This document shows positions 1 through 4,793 of a stretch of 6,813 bases of DNA, piece by piece; the first letter of the stretch is position 1; the number at the start of each line of letters is the position of its first letter. Below the pieces are notes generated by a model that worked only from the letters and a program-made list of their open reading frames with translations, had not been told where the DNA came from and made no database searches. The translations under genes were made by a program, and so were the position numbers. Source of the DNA: Anaerolineae bacterium (GTDB lineage Bacteria > Chloroflexota > Anaerolineae > UBA4142); the NCBI GenBank assembly GCA_027457205.1, contig DAIDTM010000613.1:1-6813 (forward strand), in the 5' to 3' direction.

Positions 1-69
1 GTTCCAAAGTGCCTGGCGTGCCCGGTCAAAACTTACTGCGACCGCGTAGGGGTCGCGAAAAGTCACTAA
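1..69 (+). CDS. nth: Endonuclease III-like DNA glycosylase, C-terminal end (partial)
   Basis: The frame starting at base 1 is open to a TAA at 67-69 and encodes 22 residues, the end of a gene that begins left of the window. The peptide contains KCLACPVKTYC, that is Cys-X2-Cys-X5-Cys. This matches the last three ligands of the C-X6-C-X2-C-X5-C [4Fe-4S] loop at the C-terminus of endonuclease III and MutY-type glycosylases. A short tail (DRVGVAKSH) follows the last cysteine, as in many endonuclease III proteins, where the protein ends soon after the cluster. MutY would normally continue into a further domain, so Nth is preferred. The family excises oxidised pyrimidines and nicks abasic sites in base-excision repair. 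The gene converges on ssrA and shares its terminator. Only 22 residues are visible, so the family assignment is inferred from the cysteine spacing. Confidence 0.62.
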   Translation, partial: VPKCLACPVKTYCDRVGVAKSH

Positions 70-73
70 AACG

Positions 74-115
74 AGAGACGCTCACGCAAAATTGCTGCGT
101 GAGCGTCTCTGCTTT
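74..115. terminator. Bidirectional hairpin terminator between nth and ssrA
   Basis: A perfect 15-bp inverted repeat (74-88 with 96-110) encloses a 7-nt loop. On the plus strand it is followed by gcTTTT (111-116), suiting termination of the nth fragment that stops at 69. On the minus strand it is followed by CGTTTTAG, and it begins 5 nt after the mature 3' CCA end of tmRNA, suiting termination of ssrA. The T-runs are short (4 nt), but the stem is long and GC-rich. Its place between two convergent genes makes a shared terminator the natural reading. Confidence 0.88.
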
Positions 116-535
116 TGGTGGAGATGGCGAGAATTGAACTCGCGTCCGAAGAGTTCGCCCCAGAGTTCCTACAGGCTTAGTCAGTCTTTAGGTCTTGCGT
201 TTCCCGTCTCGACCGACAGAGAATGGAAACGCTCAGCCGTGTCAGAGCAACCGCGAGGGCTGCCCCTGTGTCTTTGGCGATCGTTACCGGCGTGGCGACC
301 GCCGCACCCCAACTTGGTTTCGCCCAGCGCGCATCCCTTGGGGGAGAACGCGCGTGGACGTCGCCGCGCTAGGCAGCGAACCTGTTAGCTAATCCAGTTG
401 TGGCTTACGCCGCGACCGGAAGAGCCGCGAGGTTGGTGCGAGTGTTCGCATCTATCGTTTTGCCCGTTTTAGAGCGGTCAGGCGCCGCTGCTTGCAACTC
501 TGAAACAGCCCTCCCCGTCGAAGCCATGCATCCCC
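116..535 (-). ncRNA. ssrA: Transfer-messenger RNA (tmRNA, 10Sa RNA)
   Basis: One-piece tmRNA of about 420 nt. The 5' end (535) reads GGGGATG and pairs as a 7-bp acceptor stem with CATCTCC before the genome-encoded 3' ACCA (116). Close to the 5' end is GGCTTCGACGGGG, the conserved D-loop-like block. The 3' part holds GACTGACTAAGC, a TGTAGGA element and a T-arm with the TTCAATT loop, all close to the E. coli form. A pseudoknot-1-like stem (AGCGG/CCGCT) lies at 473-489. The resume codon GCG is at 447-449, preceded by the A-rich GATAGAT context. The tag frame ends with TAA at 405-407. tmRNA with SmpB enters ribosomes stalled on broken mRNA, swaps template and appends a degradation tag. All apparent protein frames within 92-392 are shadows of this RNA. 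The mature ends are inferred from the acceptor stem. Confidence 0.97.
405..449 (-). other. tmRNA tag-peptide reading frame (ANTRTNLAALPVAA)
   Basis: The mRNA-like part of ssrA reads GCG AAC ACT CGC ... GCG GCG TAA and gives the 14-residue tag ANTRTNLAALPVAA. The alignment point is supported by the conserved purine-rich stretch just before the resume codon, by the AN start common to many bacterial tags, and by the non-polar Ala-Ala end. In well-studied bacteria the tag end is recognised by ClpXP, FtsH, Lon and, outside the cytoplasm, the tail-specific protease Tsp/Prc. The LPVAA ending differs from the more usual ALAA, but keeps the two terminal alanines needed for recognition in known systems. 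Confidence 0.9.
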
Positions 536-536
536 A

Positions 537-571
537 GTTCGATTTCCGATTTTGGATTTATGATTTTCGAT
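537..571 (-). repeat. Heptanucleotide tandem array A (5 units, ATCnnAA-like)
   Basis: On the minus strand, five consecutive 7-nt units run from 571 to 537: ATCGAAA, ATCATAA, ATCCAAA, ATCGGAA, ATCGAAC. Every unit keeps ATC at positions 1-3 and A at position 6. The array ends one base before the mature tmRNA 5' end (535), so it lies in the 5' leader of the ssrA primary transcript. It is in inverse orientation to a second array at 619-646. Short heptamer tandem repeats are known from other bacteria (for example cyanobacterial STRR sequences). This one is read directly from the bases, and its function is unknown. Confidence 0.85.
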
Positions 572-589
572 TTTCCAAAACCCACGTCG

Positions 590-618
590 ATTATAGCACT
601 CTCGTGGACGAAGGGCAA
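590..618 (-). promoter_or_regulatory. ssrA promoter (extended -10, sigma-70 type)
   Basis: On the minus strand, TTGCCC (618-613) is followed by exactly 17 nt and then TATAAT (595-590), a perfect -10. The -10 is preceded by TGC, giving an extended -10 TGCTATAAT. The predicted start is near 583, leaving a leader of about 48 nt before the mature tmRNA 5' end at 535, to be removed by RNase P-type processing. The -35 matches 4 of 6 consensus bases. The promoter lies in the gap between two inverted heptamer arrays, so ssrA can be expressed independently of the smpB operon. Confidence 0.75.
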
Positions 619-646
619 ATTGAAAATCGGCAATCGGCAATCGAAA
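619..646 (+). repeat. Heptanucleotide tandem array B (4 units, ATCnnnA-like)
   Basis: On the plus strand, four consecutive 7-nt units: ATTGAAA, ATCGGCA, ATCGGCA, ATCGAAA. They share consensus with array A but are in opposite orientation, so the two arrays face each other around the ssrA promoter. The array starts just upstream of the ssrA -35 element (613-618) and lies 6 nt after the smpB stop (652). In a read-through smpB transcript, arrays B and A could pair as an imperfect long hairpin: TTTCGAT with ATCGAAM, and TGCCGAT with ATCGGAA. Confidence 0.82.
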
Positions 647-651
647 AACCA

Positions 652-1113
652 CTACCGCGCGCGTTCTTTCACCGAACGCTGAATCTCGCGATCGCTTTCG
701 CGCTTGGCAATCGCCTCGCGCTTGTCGTACTGTTTCTTGCCGCGCGCCAAGCCGACTTCGACCTTGGCGCGGTTCTTCTTCAAATACATCCGCAGCGGAA
801 TGAGCGTCAAGCCCTTTTCCTGCACGCGCCCGAAGAGGCGCATAATCTCCTTGCGATGTAGCAGCAGCTTGCGGTCGCGGTACGGATCGACATTCTGCCG
901 ACTGGCTGGCTCGTACGGCGCGATGTGAACGTTCATCAGCCACAACTCGCCGCTCCGCACCTGCGCGTACGCGTCGCGCAAGTTCACGCTGCCGGCACGC
1001 ACCGACTTGATCTCGGTCCCGGTCAGAACAACACCGGCTTCGTGCGTCTCCTCGATGTGGTAATCGTGGTACGCCTTGCGATTCGTCGCCAGAACCTTGA
1101 CATTCTCAGCCAT
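652..1113 (-). CDS. smpB: SsrA-binding protein SmpB
   Basis: A 153-residue protein of usual SmpB length. It shows the family hallmarks: TGTEIKSVRAGSVNLRDAYA (residues 31-50, oligonucleotide-binding beta-barrel core), NVHIAPYE (61-68), RKLLLHRKEI (81-90) and GLARGKKQYDKR (121-132). The strongly basic C-terminal tail (about 133-153) fits the part that becomes helical in the mRNA channel of a stalled ribosome. SmpB binds the tRNA-like domain of tmRNA, promotes its alanylation and delivers it with EF-Tu to the empty A site. The ATG overlaps the TAA of the upstream S41 protease by one base (TAATG, 1111-1115). There is no strong Shine-Dalgarno, only an A-rich AGAAAAAG, so translational coupling is likely. 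Its RNA partner ssrA lies just downstream on the same strand. Confidence 0.97.
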   Translation of the reverse strand: MAENVKVLATNRKAYHDYHIEETHEAGVVLTGTEIKSVRAGSVNLRDAYAQVRSGELWLMNVHIAPYEPASRQNVDPYRDRKLLLHRKEIMRLFGRVQEKGLTLIPLRMYLKKNRAKVEVGLARGKKQYDKREAIAKRESDREIQRSVKERAR

Positions 1114-2312
1114 TACTTTTTCTGCAAGAACTGAACGGCGGCGTCGAACTGCGGATCGTTATTCTTGGCAACATCGGCGTCCGTGATCGTCACCGTAATA
1201 TCCGGACTGACGCCGACATCGTTGATCTCGTGACCCAGCGGACTGAAAAAGTGGGCGATCGTCACGCGCAATTCCGAATTGTCGCTCAGCGTGTTCACGT
1301 TTTGCACCGACCCTTTTCCGTACGTCTTGGTGCCGATCAGTGTCGCACGCTTATAGTCCTTCAACGCGCCTGAGACGATTTCCGACGCGCTGGCGGAACC
1401 GCCGTCCACCAGCAGCACCATCGGAATATCGGTGGCGAGTCCGCCGCCGCTGGCTTTGAATTCCTGAACGTGTCCGAATTTATCTTTCTCGATGAGCACC
1501 GTCTGACCGCTCTTTAGAAATTCGCTCGCGACATCCACAGCGACGTTCAGGTAGCCGCCCGGATCGCGGCGCAAATCGAAAATCAAACCGGTCGGGTGCT
1601 GCGCCATCAGACTGGTCAACGCCGCGCGCATTTCATCCGGCGCGGTTGCGCCGAAATCGTTCAGCCGCAGGTAAGCGATGGTCGTATTCGGAATCATCCG
1701 CGATTCGACAAATGGTGTGCGGATGGTGTCGCGCACGATGCTCACCTTGAACGGCGCCACGTTCGCGCGCTGGATGGTCAATGTAACCGTGGTGCCTTTG
1801 GGTCCACGAATCAACGCCACGGCTTGGTTGACGTCCATATTCTGGATGACCGTGTTATCGACTTGCAGAATCACGTCATTCGGCAAAAGCCCGGCTTGCT
1901 CCGCCGGCGATCCCTTGACCGGCGAGACGATGGTCAAGCGACCCTGGTTCATTTCAACCGTCGCACCGATTCCTTCGAACGATCCCTGCAATTCGGTACT
2001 GGTGATCGCCGCCACCTTCGCTTCGGTGAAAAGGGTGTGCGGATCGCCTAACGCATCCACCATGCCGCTGATGGCGCCGTAGACCATTTCGTTTTGATCG
2101 ACCGGCGTTTTGTAAAAGTCCTGCTTCACATAGTTCCATGCTTCCCAGAAAGCCGGAAAGTAAGGTTTCCAGCTTGCCGGCGCGCCGCCGTCCGGCGGCG
2201 GGGCAGGGGGGAAAACCGCCCGACTAGCGACGTAGCCGCCGCCGAACGCGCCGGCGACCAGCACGATCGAAACGACTGTCACTATGAACGCGCGCAAGAT
2301 TCCGCGAATCAT
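1113..2312 (-). CDS. S41-family C-terminal processing protease (copy 1, downstream)
   Basis: A 399-residue protein. It has a basic N-terminus and one hydrophobic segment (about residues 8-28: signal peptide or membrane anchor), then a Pro-rich linker (34-46), an N-terminal helical part with GDPHT (89-93), and a PDZ domain (about 109-183, with FEGIG at 112-116). The S41 protease core follows. The catalytic serine is Ser308 in GGSASASEI and the lysine is Lys333 in TYGKG, exactly 25 residues apart, as in Prc and plant CtpA. The family motif DLRNNPGG is DLRRDPGG here (247-253). Such enzymes act outside the cytoplasm and cut proteins with non-polar C-termini. The ATG is 1 nt after the stop of the other copy, and AAAGGG provides a ribosome site. 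The TAA overlaps the smpB ATG. The physiological substrate cannot be read from sequence. Confidence 0.93.
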   Translation of the reverse strand: MIRGILRAFIVTVVSIVLVAGAFGGGYVASRAVFPPAPPPDGGAPASWKPYFPAFWEAWNYVKQDFYKTPVDQNEMVYGAISGMVDALGDPHTLFTEAKVAAITSTELQGSFEGIGATVEMNQGRLTIVSPVKGSPAEQAGLLPNDVILQVDNTVIQNMDVNQAVALIRGPKGTTVTLTIQRANVAPFKVSIVRDTIRTPFVESRMIPNTTIAYLRLNDFGATAPDEMRAALTSLMAQHPTGLIFDLRRDPGGYLNVAVDVASEFLKSGQTVLIEKDKFGHVQEFKASGGGLATDIPMVLLVDGGSASASEIVSGALKDYKRATLIGTKTYGKGSVQNVNTLSDNSELRVTIAHFFSPLGHEINDVGVSPDITVTITDADVAKNNDPQFDAAVQFLQKK

Positions 2313-2313
2313 T

Positions 2314-3507
2314 TTATGACCCTTTCTTCAAGTAATCGATCGCGCGGTTGAGTTGTGGATCGATTGACTTGCTAATGTCCTGGTCGGTCAGCGGGACCGC
2401 AATGTCCGGCTGCAACCCCTTGCCATCGATCGCGTTATGTTTCGGCGTGTACCACGTCGCAATCGTAATGTGCAGCGCGGAGCCATCGCTCAGCTGGCGA
2501 ATTTCCTGCACCGTGCCCTTGCCATACGTCGGCTCGCCGATCAACACGCCGCGCTTGTAATCCTGGAGCGCGCCGGCGAGAATCTCTGCCGCGCTCGCGG
2601 TGCCGTCGTTGACCAAGACGACGAGTGGCAAATCGAGCGCGCCGTGGCGGCTGCCGGCGTTGTACGGCTTCTCGGTGCCGTCGCGGTACCTTTCGATGAC
2701 GACCACCGCGTTATTGTTCAAGAATTGCCCGGCAATGTCGAGCACGGGATCCGGGAACAGCCCGCCCGGATTATTTCGCAGATCGAGAACCAAGCCGGTA
2801 ATATGCTGCGTCTTGAGACTGTCGAGCGCCGCGGCGAATTCGTTCGCCGTTTCGGCGGTTTCCATCGAGACCTGGATGTATCCAAACGTGGTGCCCGGCA
2901 GCACCTTGGAATTCACAGTTGGCAACGCGTACGTTTCGCGCGTCAGGTCGGCAGTGATTGGAGTGTTGACGCCGATGCTGTGAATGGTCAGTGTGACCTT
3001 GCTGCCGACCGGTCCGCGCAGTAAATTCGCGGCATCCTGAACGGTGATAGGCGTCTGCGTCAGGTCTCGATTGCCGATCTTGAGGATAATGTCGCTGGCG
3101 CGTAAGCCGGCTTTGTCTGCCGGCGAATTCGGGACAGGCGAGATAATCGTCAGCAAGCCATCGCGAATGTCGAGGTTGAGTCCGACATCACCCGTGTTGC
3201 CCTGCAAATTCGTTTGCTCATTTTTTGCCGGCTGCGGCTCGACGAGGACGGTGTGCGGATCGCCCAGACTGCTCAACATGCCGCGGATCGCGCCGTGGGT
3301 CAGCACTTGGGGATTGGGAATGGAACCGTAAAATTGCTCCTGGACGATTCTGAACGCTTCCCAGAACAAACTAAACTTTTGCGGAACGTCGGTCGCTGGC
3401 TGGGTCTTGACCTGGTAATAGTTCAATCCAAAGCCAGCGGAAAAAGCGGCGAACAAGACCACCAGAGCCAACAACGCAACAGCCAATCCTCGCAGAACAG
3501 AGCGCAT
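2314..3507 (-). CDS. S41-family C-terminal processing protease (copy 2, first gene of operon)
   Basis: A 397-residue paralogue of the next gene. One N-terminal hydrophobic segment (about 7-29) indicates a signal peptide or anchor, so the enzyme should act outside the membrane. GDPHT is at 82-86, the PDZ domain at about 102-175, and DLRNNPGG (242-249) has the canonical form. The catalytic serine is Ser305 in DGTASAAEI and the lysine is Lys330 in TYGKG, again 25 apart. The PDZ entry that reads FEGIG in the other copy is TGDVG here (105-109), suggesting a different peptide preference. A strong Shine-Dalgarno GAGGGG lies 8 nt before the ATG, and a good promoter lies about 35 nt upstream of it. 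Both copies share the PTYGKG/KTYGKG core and similar ends (DPQ...A...L.K), so they arose by tandem duplication followed by clear divergence. Confidence 0.93.
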   Translation of the reverse strand: MRSVLRGLAVALLALVVLFAAFSAGFGLNYYQVKTQPATDVPQKFSLFWEAFRIVQEQFYGSIPNPQVLTHGAIRGMLSSLGDPHTVLVEPQPAKNEQTNLQGNTGDVGLNLDIRDGLLTIISPVPNSPADKAGLRASDIILKIGNRDLTQTPITVQDAANLLRGPVGSKVTLTIHSIGVNTPITADLTRETYALPTVNSKVLPGTTFGYIQVSMETAETANEFAAALDSLKTQHITGLVLDLRNNPGGLFPDPVLDIAGQFLNNNAVVVIERYRDGTEKPYNAGSRHGALDLPLVVLVNDGTASAAEILAGALQDYKRGVLIGEPTYGKGTVQEIRQLSDGSALHITIATWYTPKHNAIDGKGLQPDIAVPLTDQDISKSIDPQLNRAIDYLKKGS

Positions 3508-3549
3508 ATATGCTTCCCCTCGCTAGAAGTCGATCCGGATTTGTGTCAT

Positions 3550-3578
3550 ATTGTAGCACAAAACATGGTGTCCGACAA
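3550..3578 (-). promoter_or_regulatory. Promoter of the ctp-ctp-smpB operon
   Basis: On the minus strand, TTGTCG (3578-3573; 4 of 6 consensus bases) is followed by a 17-nt spacer and TACAAT (3555-3550). TGC precedes the -10, giving the extended form TGCTACAAT. The expected start is near 3543, about 35 nt before the ATG of the first protease gene, with its GAGGGG ribosome site in between. The layout closely copies that of the ssrA promoter. No operator-like repeat is seen around it. Confidence 0.65.
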
Positions 3579-3621
3579 CAGATTCGCATTAGAATTTTCT
3601 AAAGTTTGGCTGACTGTCAGC

Positions 3622-4632
3622 TCACTGGTCCGCTTCCTCGTTGCCGCGATAGTGAAATGCGGCGCGATGGGCTTGGCGTATTTTCTTGTTGGAGACCTTG
3701 GCGTAGATGCGAGTCGTCGCGGGCGACGAGTGACCTAGCATATCCTGCACCACCGCCAGATCGCCGGTGGCTTCCAGCACTTTGGTCGCGAACGCGTGGC
3801 GGAGCGAGTGCGGCGTCATGGCAATTTCGATCTGCGCGTCGCGCGCAAGTTGATTGAACACCAGGCGCACGCTGTCGGTGGTGAGCGGCAAGGTCTTGTC
3901 GCTGGCGCGGCGATCGTGCCGCGCGAAGAGCGGCAGTTGGTACAGAGCGCGTCCGCGCGCGCCGTCATTGCGCGCTTTGAGGTACGCCTGAATCGCGCTC
4001 CACGCTGCATCGTCAAAATAGACGATGCGCTGCTTATCGCCTTTGCCAGTGACGCGCGCGCTGTGCTGGCGATAATCGAGATCGTCGCGCTTCAAGCCGA
4101 CCAGTTCGCCGACGCGCATTCCCGCTGCACGCAACGCTTCCAGGATCGCGATATTTCGCAGGCGCGCCAGTTCGAGCCGCGGCTTTTTCGGCTCAGGTTT
4201 CACGCGATGCGCGGCATCCAGCAGCGCGGTCACCGCTTCTTCGGGCGGTAACTTGGGAAGCGGGCGACTGAAGCCGCGGCGATATTTAGCATAGGCGTCC
4301 CGCATTCGTTCCATATCGGAGGCGGATAGATCGACAATCTTTTCGCGCAGGAGGTAGGAATAGAATTGCGAGATGCAGGTCAGGTACGTCCGCAACGTTG
4401 ACTTGGCAATCCTAGCGCCTGCGCCGCCACGGTCTTCGCTCAACCATTTGGCGCAATCGAGCGCATGATCGACGGAAAGCGAGGACGCCGCATCGGTAGG
4501 GGAGTGGCGCGCGGACAGCATAAACTCTTTCAACCGCGCCAACCCTTGAGAATACGTCTGCACGGTCTGCGCGGATTGACCGACCGAAAGGTCACGCAAG
4601 TAATTCTGCATTGCATCTTCGATAGTCAGCAT
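3622..4632 (-). CDS. Tyrosine recombinase, XerC/XerD type
   Basis: A 336-residue protein counted from the ATG at 4632. The N-terminal part (about 1-105) is the helical SAM-like core-binding domain (NYLRDLSVGQSAQTVQTY). The C-terminal part is the catalytic domain, with all expected residues: Arg173 (AAGMRVGEL), Lys197 (TGKGDKQR), His275 and Arg278 (TPHSLRHAFAT), His301 (MLGHSSPATT) and nucleophile Tyr310 (RIYAKV). It is somewhat longer than the roughly 300 residues of classic XerC/D. Such enzymes resolve chromosome dimers at dif, or integrate mobile DNA. With no phage or transposon genes nearby, a housekeeping or solitary recombinase is more likely. An in-frame TTG lies 12 nt further upstream (4644), but GAGAAGG abuts that TTG with no spacing, while it sits 12 nt before the ATG, so the ATG is preferred. 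Which Xer it is cannot be decided. Confidence 0.9.
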   Translation of the reverse strand: MLTIEDAMQNYLRDLSVGQSAQTVQTYSQGLARLKEFMLSARHSPTDAASSLSVDHALDCAKWLSEDRGGAGARIAKSTLRTYLTCISQFYSYLLREKIVDLSASDMERMRDAYAKYRRGFSRPLPKLPPEEAVTALLDAAHRVKPEPKKPRLELARLRNIAILEALRAAGMRVGELVGLKRDDLDYRQHSARVTGKGDKQRIVYFDDAAWSAIQAYLKARNDGARGRALYQLPLFARHDRRASDKTLPLTTDSVRLVFNQLARDAQIEIAMTPHSLRHAFATKVLEATGDLAVVQDMLGHSSPATTRIYAKVSNKKIRQAHRAAFHYRGNEEADQ

Positions 4633-4660
4633 AGATTCTGTCAACCTTCTCAGTGGGGGA

Positions 4661-4690
4661 GTGGGCGAGCATTCGGTTCAAATCGCTCAC
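4661..4690 (-). promoter_or_regulatory. Leader hairpin upstream of the recombinase gene
   Basis: In the predicted 5' leader of the recombinase message, GTGAGCGA (4690-4683) can pair with TCGCCCAC (4668-4661), with one A·C mismatch and a 14-nt loop. The hairpin ends about 10 nt before the GAGAAGG ribosome site. It could modulate translation, but the stem is short and the case rests only on position and complementarity. Confidence 0.3.
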
Positions 4691-4722
4691 ACATTACACT
4701 TATCTAAATTTACATTAACCGA

Positions 4723-4751
4723 AGTATAGCATAAGGCAAAATATGCGTCAA
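4723..4751 (-). promoter_or_regulatory. Recombinase gene promoter (divergent, minus strand)
   Basis: On the minus strand, TTGACG (4751-4746; 5 of 6) is followed by a 17-nt spacer and TATACT (4728-4723; 5 of 6). TGC precedes the -10, giving the extended form TGCTATACT. The predicted start is near 4716, leaving a leader of about 84 nt. This is the best-scoring promoter by eye in the window. Its -35 is one arm of an inverted repeat whose other arm is the -35 of the plus-strand promoter. Confidence 0.72.
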
Positions 4752-4757
4752 ATCTCC

Positions 4758-4786
4758 TTGACGTAATGAATCTTTGGCGATAACAT
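4758..4786 (+). promoter_or_regulatory. NnrS-like gene promoter (divergent, plus strand)
   Basis: TTGACG (4758-4763; 5 of 6) is followed by a 17-nt spacer and TAACAT (4781-4786; 4 of 6). Transcription would start at about 4793-4794, on the A of the ATG at 4794. No Shine-Dalgarno precedes that ATG (the seven bases before it are cggcggc), consistent with a leaderless mRNA. The -10 is weaker than that of the opposing promoter and lacks the TGC extension. Confidence 0.55.
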
Positions 4787-4793
4787 CGGCGGC

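Noticed and set aside
38..56. A 6-bp hairpin (GCGACC/GGTCGC).
   Set aside because: It lies inside the end of the nth coding frame and has no T-run. The much stronger terminator follows 18 nt later.
92..392. Open reading frames of 65-98 codons on the plus strand.
   Set aside because: They run antisense through the tmRNA gene, whose conserved blocks and acceptor stem explain this stretch fully.
400..943. Longer frames on both strands covering the smpB end, the repeat arrays and part of ssrA.
   Set aside because: Their protein sequences include the heptamer repeat translated as low-complexity runs plus shadows of smpB and ssrA. They have no ribosome site or family resemblance.
3609..3621. A hairpin GCTGAC-A-GTCAGC right after the recombinase stop, as a terminator.
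   Set aside because: The usable stem is about 5 bp with no proper T-run after it on the minus strand. It may help termination but is too weak to call.
4671..4690. A tRNA T-loop-like GGTTCAAATC close to the recombinase gene, suggesting an attachment site.
   Set aside because: The bases on either side cannot form a 5-bp T-stem, and no acceptor or anticodon arm is present. No duplicate of the sequence was seen in the window.
4745..4764. A possible FNR/CRP or NnrR-type binding site before the NnrS-like gene.
   Set aside because: Those sites read TTGA...TCAA. Here the arms are in the reverse order (GTCAA, then TTGAC), and are better explained as two opposing -35 boxes.
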